64,000 nucleotides of DNA from Clostridia bacterium (GCA_017467965.1 JAFUJZ010000013.1:1-64000); one strand, 5' to 3'. Counted from the stretch's first letter, positions 18,181 through 26,886 are shown. The notes: a model not told the origin generated them from the letters alone. A program made the numbers and translations.

Positions 18181-18539
18181 TTTGCATCGCCCCTTTCGAG
18201 TTCTATGGATTTTTTTAATCGTGTTACCTCTGCATCTTTCTTCAACAATTCTCGTTCAAGAAGAGCAACCTTGTATTCAAGCTGTTCCATAGGAGTAAGT
18301 TCTTTCTTACGGTTGTATTTTGAAAGTGGATTTCCTGGTTTGCGTTTGTTTATCAAAGCATCTTCTCCGCTCTCCAAATACTGTCTTGTCCATTTGCAAA
18401 TTTGAGAATTAGATATACCTGTTTCTCTTGATAATGAGCGTGTAGTTTCTCCCTCTAAATTTCTTAATACTAAAGCAAGTTTTTCTTCTTTGCTGTGATG
18501 AATATTTGTGCCACCTTTAGGTCTTCCCATATTTATCAA
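18171..18539 (-). CDS. IS3-family transposase OrfA (helix-turn-helix)
   Basis: 122 residues: an N-terminal HTH domain (SKEEKLALVLRNLEGETTRS, then SRETGISNSQICKW) that binds the element's ends, and a C-terminal leucine-zipper coiled coil (LEYKVALLERELLKKDAEVTRLKKS) for multimerisation. Its last codons are GCA AAA AGA AAG TAA. Slippage of the Lys tRNA on A-AAA would place ribosomes in the OrfB frame, giving the OrfAB transposase. OrfA alone usually acts as an inhibitor in this family. Confidence 0.88.
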   Translation of the reverse strand: MINMGRPKGGTNIHHSKEEKLALVLRNLEGETTRSLSRETGISNSQICKWTRQYLESGEDALINKRKPGNPLSKYNRKKELTPMEQLEYKVALLERELLKKDAEVTRLKKSIELERGDAKRK

Positions 18540-18565
18540 CTCCTTATTTTAATTTTATCATACAA

Positions 18566-18605
18566 AAAGATGGTAGACACTGTTTTTTTAGTGTCTACCA
18601 TCTTT
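18566..18605 (-). terminator. Hairpin in the right end of the IS element
   Basis: Arms of 16 bases (18566-18581 and 18590-18605) are perfect complements around GTTTTTTT, and include the right terminal repeat. On the minus strand the hairpin is followed by TTTGTATG, and it lies between outside DNA and orfA. Such structures in IS ends stop outside transcription from entering the transposase gene; the reading here is inferred from position. Confidence 0.55.
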
Positions 18606-18638
18606 ATATCACTTCATCATTGTGAGTCGATTTTTTTG

Positions 18639-20378
18639 TTACTCTTTATTTAATCCTGCATTATATAGCTCTGTATAGAAACCGTTTTTCGCCATAAGAG
18701 TTTCGTGATTGCCTTTTTCAATAATTTTACCGTCACGCATAACAAGTATAACATCTGCTTCACGTATTGTGGACAGCCTGTGTGCAACAATAAAGCTTGT
18801 TCTGCCCTCCATAAGAGTTGCAAAAGCCTTCTGTATACGCATTTCGGTCCTTGTATCAATACTGCTTGTTGCTTCGTCAAGAATGAGCATAGGCGGGTCA
18901 ATAAGCATCAATCTTGCAATACACAAAAGCTGTTTTTGTCCCTGGCTTAATCCGCTGTTGTCATTTATAACTGTGTCATAGCCTTCGGGCAACCTTTTTA
19001 TAAAGCTGTGCGCATGAGCTTTTTTCGCCGCTTCGATAATTTCCTCATCAGTTGCGTCAGGACGTGCAAAAGCAATGTTTTCTTTAACAGTGCCGCCACG
19101 AAGCCATGTTTCCTGTAATACCATGCCGTAGCCTTCGCGAAGATTGTGTCTGGGCATGTTTTTAACATCTACACCCTCCACCTTAATTTGTCCACTGTCA
19201 ACGTCATAAAAACGCATCAGAAGATTGATAAGCGTTGTCTTACCGCAGCCTGTTGGGCCAACAATAGCAACCCTCTGTCCCTTTTTAACCTCAAGGTTCA
19301 AGTTTTCGATAAGCTTTTTATCTTCGCTGTAAGAAAAACTCACATTATCCATAGTTACCATGCCGCGTTCAGCGGGGATGCTCATTTCATTTTCACAACT
19401 TGATACTTCTTCCTCTTCTTCGATAACTTCAAGTATTCTGCCTGCACATACGATAGCATTCTGCAATTCTGTTACAACGCCCGATATTTCATTGAAAGGC
19501 TTTGTATACTGATTTGCATAACTAAGGAAGCTACTGAGTGCACCAACAGTCATGCCACCTCCCGACACAACGCTTATAGCTCCGGAGAGACCTACAAGCG
19601 CATATACAAGACTGTTTACGAACCTTGTCGCAGGGTTTGTAATTGATGAATAAAACACCGCGTCAAGAGTTGCCGCGTTAAGTCTTTCGTTGATTTCTTC
19701 AAACTTTTTATTAACATCATCCTCTTTTGCAAATGCAGCCACAACGCCTTTGCCTGCAATCATTTCATCAATATATGCCGTTGCCTCGCCTTGAGTTTCG
19801 CTGCGAAGACGAAACATAGAATACGTTTTCTTCGCTATAAACGATGCCACCACAAAGCTCAAAGGCGTTACCAAAAGCACCACAAGTGTGATTTTCCAAT
19901 CAATATACACCATAAAAGCCAAAGTGCCCACAATTGTCAGCGCCGATGAAAAAACCTGCGTAAGCCCCATGAGAAGCCCCTCTGCAAACTGGTCAACGTC
20001 ACTTATAAGCCTGTTTACAATATCACCCGAAGAATGTGAATCAAGATACGCTATTGGCAAAGCATGTATTTTTTCAAAGGCTTCGTTCCTGACCTTACGG
20101 ACAATAGTGTATGTAACGCGGTTGTTGATAACATTCATTATCCACTGTGCAATAGCCGTGATAAATGTTGCAACAGCAATTATCACAATAATACGTATAA
20201 CAGCGGGCATATCCACGTTGTTTTTCTCTACGATGTTATCTACCGCAAAACCTGTAAGGATAGGTATCAAAAGCGTCAGCGCAGTAATAATACCCGACAA
20301 AATCAGCGAAATTGCAAGATAACGTCTGCTGCCCTTTAAGTATTTAAGGAGTTTTCTGATAATTTCACCGTTTTTCAT
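18639..20378 (-). CDS. ABC exporter, half-transporter with consensus catalytic Glu
   Basis: 579 residues: a six-helix exporter membrane domain (about 20-310) and an ATPase domain (about 340-575). The ATPase shows Walker A GPTGCGKTTLIN, Walker B LILDEATSSID with the catalytic Glu, and the H-loop AHRLST, but its signature is LSQGQ instead of LSGGQ. Together with the upstream partner, which has the complementary defect, it should form a heterodimeric type IV exporter with one consensus and one degenerate ATP site (as in BmrCD or TM287/288). Substrate unknown (drug, lipid or peptide). It begins at a TGATG junction with its partner. Confidence 0.92.
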   Translation of the reverse strand: MKNGEIIRKLLKYLKGSRRYLAISLILSGIITALTLLIPILTGFAVDNIVEKNNVDMPAVIRIIVIIAVATFITAIAQWIMNVINNRVTYTIVRKVRNEAFEKIHALPIAYLDSHSSGDIVNRLISDVDQFAEGLLMGLTQVFSSALTIVGTLAFMVYIDWKITLVVLLVTPLSFVVASFIAKKTYSMFRLRSETQGEATAYIDEMIAGKGVVAAFAKEDDVNKKFEEINERLNAATLDAVFYSSITNPATRFVNSLVYALVGLSGAISVVSGGGMTVGALSSFLSYANQYTKPFNEISGVVTELQNAIVCAGRILEVIEEEEEVSSCENEMSIPAERGMVTMDNVSFSYSEDKKLIENLNLEVKKGQRVAIVGPTGCGKTTLINLLMRFYDVDSGQIKVEGVDVKNMPRHNLREGYGMVLQETWLRGGTVKENIAFARPDATDEEIIEAAKKAHAHSFIKRLPEGYDTVINDNSGLSQGQKQLLCIARLMLIDPPMLILDEATSSIDTRTEMRIQKAFATLMEGRTSFIVAHRLSTIREADVILVMRDGKIIEKGNHETLMAKNGFYTELYNAGLNKE

Positions 20379-22084
20379 CAGGCTTCACTCCTTTCATACT
20401 GGGAATAGTATATTTCCTCATATACCTTGCATGTCTTGAGCAGTTCGTCATGTGTACCAATCCCCACAACAAGACCGTCTTCCATTGTTATGATAGTGTC
20501 ACAGTTCATAACGCTTGATGCTCTTTGCGATACTATAAACACCGTCATATCATCAAGCTGTGATATGCTCTTTCTGAGATTGTAGTCTGTTTTGTAGTCA
20601 AGTGCGGACGCGCTGTCGTCCAGTATAAGCACCTTTGCACCCTTGAGCACGGCTCTTGCTATTGTAAGACGCTGCTTTTGTCCGCCGGAAAGGTTTCTGC
20701 CCATTTGAGTAACTTCACCGTCAAGACCTCCCTTAGCTTTTACAACATCCTCTGCCTGCGCAATACGGATTGCATCCATTATTTCATCATCTGTTGCATT
20801 TTTCACTCCAAAAGCCACATTTGAACGTATCGTGCCTTTAAAAAGCTGTGCCTTTTGCGGAACAACCGCAACCATATTTCTCAAATCTTCAACGCTATAG
20901 CTCTTTACGTTTTTGCCGTCAACAAAAACCTTGCCCTCTGTTGCATCATAAAACCTTGGTATAAGGTTTACAAGGCTTGATTTGCCTGCGCCGGTTACAC
21001 CGATTACGCCAACGCTCTGCCCTCTTTTTACACCAAAGGATACATCCGTAAGTGAGTTTTCACCGCCTGCATAACAAAGTCCTACCTTGTCAAACACTAC
21101 CATTTCATCGCGGTTATCCTCATCGGTTTCAACCTCCATGCCGCCAGGTACACTCAAAACATCAGCAACACGGTTGCCGCAAGCAACGGCTTTTGTCACC
21201 GTTATGATAAGGTTTGCAAGTTTTACAAGCTCAATCAAAATCTGGCTCATATAGTTTACGAGTGCAACAACCTCACCCTGTGTGAGATTGCCTGCATTAA
21301 CCTCTATACCGCCCTGATAAAGGATATATACAATCGAAAGGTTAACAATTATGTAAGTCAGAGGATTCATAAGTGCCGATACACCGCCTGCTTTAAGCTG
21401 GCTTTGCATCAGTTCACCATTGCCTGTATAAAACCTTTCCTTTTCAGCATCCTCTGCACGGAAAGCACGGATTACCCTTACGCCCGTAAGGTTTTCGCGT
21501 GTGATTTTTAAAATATTGTCAAGCTTTGACTGCACCTTTTTATAAATGGGCGAACCGCCTAATATTATTGCAAAAACAACAATACTCAAAAGCGGTATAG
21601 TAAGGAGGAAAACAAGTGACGACTTCACGTCAACGGTAAAAGCCATAATCGCTGCACCAAATACGATAAAGGGCGAACGTAAAAACAGTCTCAAAACCAG
21701 ATTAACGCCGTTTTGCAGCTGATTTATATCACTTGTCATTCGTGTTATCAATGTCGCCTGACCTATCTTGTCCGTATTTTTAAAGCTGAGCGACTGTATG
21801 TGCGAAAACAGCTTGCTCCTGACTTTTCCGGAAAAGCCCACTGCGGCAACTGCACAAAAATATTGCGCTGTAATACTGCACACAAGACCGATTACGCCCA
21901 AAAGTATCATTACGCCTATCATTGACCATATGTGACCTATATCTTTGCCGTTTACGCCTTTGTCAATAATTGACGCCATAACAAGCGGCACAAAAAGTTC
22001 AAAGAGTGCCTCTAAAAGTTTGAACGCAGGGCCTAATACACATTCCTTTTTATAATTTTTCAAATATACAAAAAGTTTTTTCAT
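20378..22084 (-). CDS. ABC exporter, half-transporter with degenerate ATP site
   Basis: 568 residues, first gene of the pair: membrane domain (about 15-300) and ATPase domain (about 325-565). Walker A is GVTGAGKSSLVN and the signature is canonical (LSGGQKQRLTIARA), but the catalytic Glu after Walker B is Asp (LILDDSASALD) and the H-loop His is Gln (IVSQRASS). This is the usual degenerate partner of a heterodimeric exporter. A strong promoter lies upstream at 22129-22157. No regulator gene adjoins the pair; the neighbour upstream is the THF-riboswitch folT unit on the other strand. Confidence 0.92.
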   Translation of the reverse strand: MKKLFVYLKNYKKECVLGPAFKLLEALFELFVPLVMASIIDKGVNGKDIGHIWSMIGVMILLGVIGLVCSITAQYFCAVAAVGFSGKVRSKLFSHIQSLSFKNTDKIGQATLITRMTSDINQLQNGVNLVLRLFLRSPFIVFGAAIMAFTVDVKSSLVFLLTIPLLSIVVFAIILGGSPIYKKVQSKLDNILKITRENLTGVRVIRAFRAEDAEKERFYTGNGELMQSQLKAGGVSALMNPLTYIIVNLSIVYILYQGGIEVNAGNLTQGEVVALVNYMSQILIELVKLANLIITVTKAVACGNRVADVLSVPGGMEVETDEDNRDEMVVFDKVGLCYAGGENSLTDVSFGVKRGQSVGVIGVTGAGKSSLVNLIPRFYDATEGKVFVDGKNVKSYSVEDLRNMVAVVPQKAQLFKGTIRSNVAFGVKNATDDEIMDAIRIAQAEDVVKAKGGLDGEVTQMGRNLSGGQKQRLTIARAVLKGAKVLILDDSASALDYKTDYNLRKSISQLDDMTVFIVSQRASSVMNCDTIITMEDGLVVGIGTHDELLKTCKVYEEIYYSQYERSEA

Positions 22085-22128
22085 TTCTTCATCTCAATTC
22101 TCTATTTGTTTCCCATTTCCAATTAAAT

Positions 22129-22157
22129 ATTATATAATAATTTCACCTCGAGGTCAA
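22129..22157 (-). promoter_or_regulatory. Sigma-A promoter of the ABC exporter pair
   Basis: TTGACC (22152-22157), 17 bases, TATAAT (22129-22134) on the minus strand. Confidence 0.7.
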
Positions 22158-22164
22158 CAAACTA

Positions 22165-22193
22165 TTGACAAAATGCGCCAACAGTGCTATATT
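22165..22193 (+). promoter_or_regulatory. Sigma-A promoter of the folT riboswitch transcript
   Basis: TTGACA (22165-22170), 17 bases, TATATT (22188-22193). The transcript would start around 22200, at the beginning of the riboswitch. Confidence 0.7.
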
Positions 22194-22202
22194 CGACTTA
22201 GC

Positions 22203-22300
22203 AAAGTAGAGCATATAGCGTTAAGTGGGATAAGGACGGGAAGTTGCCTTATCCACGAAGGGTTCTCCCGCGGTTATGTGTTCGCATTCCGTTGCTGCAA
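22203..22300 (+). promoter_or_regulatory. Tetrahydrofolate (THF) riboswitch
   Basis: The leader of folT shows the conserved blocks of the THF-I aptamer in order: GCGTTAAGTG, a hairpin GGATAAGG/CCTTATCC (22228-22253), ACGAAGG, CCCGCGGTTATG, and the closing TTCGCATTCCG. Known THF riboswitches sit before folT and other folate genes in Clostridia, bind reduced folates and lower expression when folate is plentiful. Between aptamer and start codon, TTGCTGCAAAAA and TTTTTTGTAGCAA can pair (about 22292-22330) and may be the expression platform, since this stem lies just before the ribosome binding site. Confidence 0.85.
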
Positions 22301-22354
22301 AAATCATACGCGCATCTTTTTTGTAGCAATATACTATGAAAGAGGTGTTTTTTT

Positions 22355-22909
22355 ATGCAAAAAATAGCAAAATGGCTCGGGCTCAGAAAGCTCAGCGCAA
22401 AATCCGTTGCACTCCTTGGCATTTTTGTGGCACTTACCTTTGTGTTCACAATGTTTGCAACAGTCCGCATCGGCAACCAGCTGGAAATCTCGCTCAAATT
22501 TATCCCCGTATTTGTAATGGGTGCACTTTTCGGGCCTGTATTTGCAGGTATTACATGCTTTTTAGGCGATGTGCTCTCGGTTATTCTTTTCCCTGTAGGT
22601 GCTCCCATTATCGGCATGTTTTTAACAGAGTTTCTTTCGGGCTTTTTCTACGGGGCGTTTTTCTACCGCAAACATGAGATGAACGCATCCTATATTATCC
22701 GCATGGTGCTTTGTGTAATAATTCAGTTTGCTTTAAGCCTTATACTTAACTCATACTTCTTATACTCAGCAGGCTATTTTTCATCTATGGAGGTTGCTAT
22801 CGGCATCCGTTTTACCGCCTCCTTTGCAAAAATGATTGCACAGGCAGTGGTTATTGTTTTTGCACCTTACTATCTCAAGGTTTTTTCAAAAATTACAAAA
22901 CAGTTATAA
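22355..22909 (+). CDS. folT: Folate ECF transporter S component
   Basis: Membrane substrate-binding subunit for folate uptake through an energy-coupling factor (ECF) transporter; the shared EcfA/A'/T module is not in this window. The 184 residues form about six transmembrane helices. ALLGIFVALTFVFTMFATVRIG and the FIPVFVMGALFGPVFAGI segment with SLKFIP are typical of FolT. Expression is predicted to be under the THF riboswitch directly upstream. AGAGGTG precedes the ATG. A terminator shared with the convergent gene follows. Confidence 0.9.
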   Translation: MQKIAKWLGLRKLSAKSVALLGIFVALTFVFTMFATVRIGNQLEISLKFIPVFVMGALFGPVFAGITCFLGDVLSVILFPVGAPIIGMFLTEFLSGFFYGAFFYRKHEMNASYIIRMVLCVIIQFALSLILNSYFLYSAGYFSSMEVAIGIRFTASFAKMIAQAVVIVFAPYYLKVFSKITKQL

Positions 22910-22914
22910 TCTAT

Positions 22915-22950
22915 AAAAAAACACTGAAGCTTATTCTTCAGTGTTTTTTT
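22915..22950 (+). terminator. Bidirectional terminator between folT and the DUF1836 gene
   Basis: Fifteen-base perfect arms (22915-22929 and 22936-22950) with A-run and T-run ends. It covers the last codons of the convergent DUF1836 gene. Confidence 0.9.
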
Positions 22951-23455
22951 CGTCACGGTAATATTTAAAGCACATTTCCAGATATGCCTTGTGTGCAATT
23001 GTTATTATAAGATTACGAAGCATCACCTTTGCTTCGTGATTGTTTTTGCCGATTGTTTCCATTTGATCCTTAAGTCCGAACACATATCCCAATACGTTTT
23101 CAAACTCCTCCGCAAGATATGTATATGCAACCTCAGGTTCGTATGTTTTTTGCTGTATTTCAATAAGGAGCTTTATATCCTCCATACTGAGTACACTCTT
23201 TGCCATTGTAATAAATATCAAATACGCAATCTGCTCTCGCGAATACTGCTTCTTAACAGGATTTGAAATAAGCCCCTTTTTAACGTAGTTACTTATCATC
23301 GAGCCTGTTACCTGTATCTGTCCTACGTGTCCTATATCGGATATATATTTTGCGGTCTGTTCAAGATACAAACCAACATTTGGTATTTCGTTATATTTCG
23401 GCAATCTGAAATTCATCACAGTGTCTTTCAGTGCCTGCTTGAATTTTTCAGGCAT
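22931..23455 (-). CDS. DUF1836 family putative transcriptional regulator
   Basis: 174 residues. The central part reads like a MerR-type winged helix: YISDIGHVGQIQVTGSMISN, then YVKKGLISNPVKKQYSREQI and a helical segment with SMEDIKLLI, as in the DUF1836 family of Firmicutes. No DNA target or effector is known to me. The C-terminal third is helical and may form a dimerisation or sensing part. It is a single gene with its own promoter, divergent from degV, which makes degV a possible target. Confidence 0.75.
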   Translation of the reverse strand: MPEKFKQALKDTVMNFRLPKYNEIPNVGLYLEQTAKYISDIGHVGQIQVTGSMISNYVKKGLISNPVKKQYSREQIAYLIFITMAKSVLSMEDIKLLIEIQQKTYEPEVAYTYLAEEFENVLGYVFGLKDQMETIGKNNHEAKVMLRNLIITIAHKAYLEMCFKYYRDEKNTEE

Positions 23456-23476
23456 TCATATCACCCTTTCGGGCTT

Positions 23477-23505
23477 ATTTTACTACAATATTTTTACAAA
23501 GTCAA
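23477..23505 (-). promoter_or_regulatory. Sigma-A promoter of the DUF1836 gene
   Basis: TTGACT (23500-23505), 17 bases, TAAAAT (23477-23482) on the minus strand, 22 bases before the start codon. Confidence 0.6.
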
Positions 23506-23516
23506 CCAATATATGC

Positions 23517-23545
23517 TTGACAATCCCTATAATCTGTATTAAAAT
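23517..23545 (+). promoter_or_regulatory. Sigma-A promoter of degV
   Basis: TTGACA (23517-23522), 17 bases, TAAAAT (23540-23545). Divergent from and only 11 bases away from the DUF1836 promoter. Confidence 0.65.
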
Positions 23546-23597
23546 ATCTTTTGACAGGTTTTTCAAAAACCGATGTTGGGTTATGGAGGTAATTACA

Positions 23598-24437
23598 ATG
23601 ACATATAAAATCGTATCGGATTCTTCGTCCAATATTTTCACATGGGATAAAATTCCCTACGCGACAGTACCGCTTAAGATTTTGTCTTCCGAAAAAGAGT
23701 ATGTTGATAACTCTTCTCTTGATGTTGCCGGAATGGTTGAGGATTTAAAGACTGTTAAAGGTGCCACAAAAACCGCTTGTCCCTCAACAGGAGAATGGCT
23801 CGATGCTTTTGAAGGTGCTGATTGTATTTTCGCCATAACTCTTACCAGCAATCTTTCAGGCTGCTACAATTCTGCATGTATTGCAAGAGACCAGTATATT
23901 GAAGAGCATCCCGCCTCTAAGGTTCATGTTGTAGACTCTCTGTCCACAGGCGGTGAAATGCACCTCATCATAGAAAAGATAACCGAGCTTATCGAAATGG
24001 GCAAAGAATTTGAAGAAATCGTCAAGGAGATTGAAGAGTATAAGGACACAACACGCCTCATCTTCTCCTTGCAGTCTCTCACAAACCTTGCTCGTAACGG
24101 CAGAGTAAGCCCTGCTGTTGCAGCAATTGCAGGTGTTTTGGGTATAAGAGTTGTCGGTTCTGCAACAGATGGCAGACTCGACCCCACAGACAAGGTTCGC
24201 GGAGAAAAGAAAGCTCTTTCCACAATCTATGCAAACATGAAAAAATGCGGTTATAAAGGCGGTAAGGTTCGTATCAATCATTGCCTTAACCCAGAATCTG
24301 CCGAAACACTTAAAGAAAAAATCTTATCTGAATATCCTAATGCCGATGTTTCAATCGTTTCCTGCACTGCCCTTTGTAGCTTTTATGCTGAGGCAGGTGG
24401 GCTTATAATCGGATACGAAGGTGCTAATAAACATTAA
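23598..24437 (+). CDS. degV: DegV family fatty-acid-binding protein
   Basis: 279 residues. DegV/FakB proteins bind a fatty acid and present it to the FakA kinase for phospholipid synthesis. Family motifs: YKIVSDSSSN at the start, KTACPSTGEWLDAFE, ITLTSNLSGCYNSACIA, VVDSLSTGGE, and SLTNLARNGRVS before the C-terminal domain. The ATG at 23598 follows GGAGGT by seven bases; the frame extends upstream through the promoter and is rejected. No fakA gene is in the window, so FakB function is inferred from family only. Confidence 0.9.
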   Translation: MTYKIVSDSSSNIFTWDKIPYATVPLKILSSEKEYVDNSSLDVAGMVEDLKTVKGATKTACPSTGEWLDAFEGADCIFAITLTSNLSGCYNSACIARDQYIEEHPASKVHVVDSLSTGGEMHLIIEKITELIEMGKEFEEIVKEIEEYKDTTRLIFSLQSLTNLARNGRVSPAVAAIAGVLGIRVVGSATDGRLDPTDKVRGEKKALSTIYANMKKCGYKGGKVRINHCLNPESAETLKEKILSEYPNADVSIVSCTALCSFYAEAGGLIIGYEGANKH

Positions 24438-24438
24438 C

Positions 24439-24466
24439 AAAAAAGTGCGATAACTCGCACTTTTTT
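24439..24466 (+). terminator. Bidirectional terminator between degV and the carboxypeptidase gene
   Basis: AAAAAAGTGCGA and TCGCACTTTTTT form a 12-base stem around TAAC, with T-runs in both directions for the convergent genes. Confidence 0.88.
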
Positions 24467-25590
24467 TATGTTGTCCAGGTTTTCAGAATTTTCATATACA
24501 TTTTCCCGAAAGTAATTTTATCAACATTATTTTCTGCGACAATATTCTTTTTCACAACGTTACCGTCATTTGTTTTAATGACTATCTCGCCTAATTTGTC
24601 GCCCTTTTTCACTGGTGCATTCACGCTCTCGTACATATTGATTTCCTTTGTTATACTGTCAGCCTCGCTTTTTTTTGTAACGGTTACACAATCCGATTCT
24701 AAGACGCCTCTTACTTTTCCCGACTGTCCTTTTTTTATCAAAACCTCGCCCATTATTTCACCGCCCTCGGTGCCTTTAACAGCAAAGTTTGCAAACCCGT
24801 AATTTAACAGGGTGCTTGCAGCATTAAACCTCAACTGTGATGTGTCGCTGCCCAGTACTACCGCACAAAGCTGCATGCCGTCCCTTTTTGCCGTTGCCGA
24901 AATACAGTTTTTCGCCTTACTTGTTGAGCCTGTTTTAAGCCCGTTTGCACCGGAGTAATACCTTATCAGCTTATTTGTATTTGCAAGTTGGAACCTACCT
25001 CCTCTTAATGAATCCATCCATATTGTCGTATAGCGGAAAATATCCTCGTGCTTTAAAAGTTCTCGGCTCATAATGGCAATATCCCTTGCTGAGGAATAAT
25101 GGTTGTCATCATCCAAGCCATTACATGTAACAAAATTTGTATTGACCATGCCAAGCTCTTTTGCACGATTATTCATCACGGCAACAAACTGCTCAACTGA
25201 CCCGGATAAATGCTCTGCAACGGCAACACAGGCATCGTTTCCCGATGCAACTGCAATACCTTTCAGCAAATCATCTATAGTCATCTCTTCTCCCGTATCA
25301 AGAAAAATCGTACTGCCGCCAATGCTTTTTGCCCTCTCTGACGCTGTCACCACGGTATCGTATGTAATTTCGCCACGGTCTATCGCTTCCATCACAAGCA
25401 GCATAGTCATAACCTTTGTAACAGATGCGGGCGCAAGCCGCTCGTCGGCATTTTGCTCATACAATACCTTCCCTGTCGTACATTCAATCAGAATAAAGCT
25501 TTTTCCGTTAAGCTCCAAGCCCTCTGCGTTTGCCTCGATTACCGAAAAAATAAGCATCACTGCTAAGAGTGATGCTAAAATTTTACGCAT
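24466..25590 (-). CDS. dacF: D-alanyl-D-alanine carboxypeptidase (PBP5/DacF family)
   Basis: Removes the terminal D-Ala from peptidoglycan stem peptides outside the membrane. 374 residues: signal peptide (about 1-22, ending ANA), then a peptidase S11 domain with the three penicillin-binding motifs SVTK (Ser56, Lys59), SGN (116-118) and KTG (219-221). A C-terminal PBP5-type beta domain of about 95 residues follows (KKGQSGKVRGVLESD). The DacF sub-type of spore formers is the likely match, but vegetative DacA-like roles cannot be excluded by sequence. An obvious C-terminal amphipathic anchor is seen only weakly (KMYMKILKTW). Confidence 0.92.
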   Translation of the reverse strand: MRKILASLLAVMLIFSVIEANAEGLELNGKSFILIECTTGKVLYEQNADERLAPASVTKVMTMLLVMEAIDRGEITYDTVVTASERAKSIGGSTIFLDTGEEMTIDDLLKGIAVASGNDACVAVAEHLSGSVEQFVAVMNNRAKELGMVNTNFVTCNGLDDDNHYSSARDIAIMSRELLKHEDIFRYTTIWMDSLRGGRFQLANTNKLIRYYSGANGLKTGSTSKAKNCISATAKRDGMQLCAVVLGSDTSQLRFNAASTLLNYGFANFAVKGTEGGEIMGEVLIKKGQSGKVRGVLESDCVTVTKKSEADSITKEINMYESVNAPVKKGDKLGEIVIKTNDGNVVKKNIVAENNVDKITFGKMYMKILKTWTT

Positions 25591-25634
25591 ACACCTACCC
25601 CCTTGTGGTATATGCTTATTATCATATTTAAAAA

Positions 25635-26882
25635 TTATTCCTCTTTATCGGTCCTTGTTGGTATTTTATCCACCATGCCTTTTATTGAATATGCTTTTAT
25701 ATCAACAGGCATATTCTTTTTCTTGAGCTTTGCATCGCAGGCGTGATTTACAATACCAAATATCGTTGCAAACACAGGAACGCCGATAAACATACCGAAA
25801 ATACCGAAAAATCCGCCGAATACAAGGATTGCAAATACGATTGCAAAACTGTCAAGTCCTGTTGTATCGCCGAGTATCTTGGGTCCTATAACATTACCGT
25901 CAAGCTGCTGTATCGCAAAGATAAGTATCGCAAATACCAACGCCTTTACGGGGTTCACGAGCAGAATAAGCACGCCGCAGGGTATTGCACCCAAAAACGG
26001 ACCAAAAAACGGAATAACGTTTGTTACGCCGACGATTACGCTTACCAAAAGTGTGTACGGAATATCAAAAATAGTAAATACAACAAAGCTGAGTATACCG
26101 ATAATTGCACTGTCAAGGATTTTGCCCACAATAAACTTACCGAAATGGTTATCTGTGTATTTTGCAATAGAAATAATATTGTATGCAGTCTTGCGCTCAA
26201 ACAAAGCATAAAGATACTTTTTTACACCTGCAGAGTATTTTTCTTTTGAACCGAGAAGATATATTGCAATAATCATACCAACAACAACATCAAGCAATGC
26301 CTTGAATGTGCCGTAAATACCAAGTGAAATATTTGTTATAAGCTGACTTGCATTGGGGAGCAGTGTTTTTGTTGCCCAGTTATTTATATAATCAAGAATC
26401 AACTGCGGATATTGCATCAAGGTGTCTGCAATTTCCGGATACTCTTCAGAAAACTCGGTAAGATATTCCACCGCATTATTTACATAAGCAGGGAAACTCC
26501 ATATCATGTCCTGAATGTTTTTATACAACTCAGGTATAATCAACACCAGCAAGCCTGCAATAACAGCTAGCGCTGTCGCAAAAGTAAAAATTATCGATAT
26601 AGCACGTTTAAATTTGTGCGCTACTTTTTCGTTCTTTTTAAATATTTTACTAAAAAGCTTTCCGAAAATATATTTTTCATACATTTTCAGCAATGGGTTA
26701 AGAAGATATGCAAACGCTGCACCCAACAAAATAGGTCTTAATATTTTGACAACTACATTTGTAACAGATTGTATGTATTTCCATTCGGCAAGCACATGAT
26801 TTAATAAAATCGCCACTGCAATTACAACAAAAGCCGTCAAGCCCCATTTGGCGTACGTCTTTTCCTTAAAAAACTTTTTCAC
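25635..26882 (-). CDS. AI-2E family membrane permease (YtvI/YhhQ-like)
   Basis: 415 residues of the AI-2E transporter family: an N-terminal pair of helices (GLTAFVVIAVAILLNH), a soluble middle stretch (about 115-190, containing the SFPAYVNNAVEYL amphipathic helices), and a C-terminal helical bundle with the family signature VTNVIPFFGPFLGAIP and QLDGNVIGPKILGD. Family members export autoinducer-2 or, in other cases, ions; the substrate cannot be told here. It starts four bases after the trhP stop on the minus strand and is probably the last gene of that run. Confidence 0.88.
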   Translation of the reverse strand: MKKFFKEKTYAKWGLTAFVVIAVAILLNHVLAEWKYIQSVTNVVVKILRPILLGAAFAYLLNPLLKMYEKYIFGKLFSKIFKKNEKVAHKFKRAISIIFTFATALAVIAGLLVLIIPELYKNIQDMIWSFPAYVNNAVEYLTEFSEEYPEIADTLMQYPQLILDYINNWATKTLLPNASQLITNISLGIYGTFKALLDVVVGMIIAIYLLGSKEKYSAGVKKYLYALFERKTAYNIISIAKYTDNHFGKFIVGKILDSAIIGILSFVVFTIFDIPYTLLVSVIVGVTNVIPFFGPFLGAIPCGVLILLVNPVKALVFAILIFAIQQLDGNVIGPKILGDTTGLDSFAIVFAILVFGGFFGIFGMFIGVPVFATIFGIVNHACDAKLKKKNMPVDIKAYSIKGMVDKIPTRTDKEE

Positions 26883-26886
26883 CTGA

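Larger units (their letters stand above)
17280..18600 (-). mobile_element. IS3-family insertion sequence
   Basis: About 1.32 kb with two overlapping minus-strand genes and imperfect terminal inverted repeats: TGTAGACACAAAAAAG at the left tip and TGGTAGACACTAAAAAA (read inward) at the right tip. The DDE transposase appears intact and the two frames are joined by a -1 shift, so the element looks functional. No clear target duplication is visible next to the tips, so the exact boundaries are uncertain by a few bases and the insertion may be old or have come about by recombination. Confidence 0.85.
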
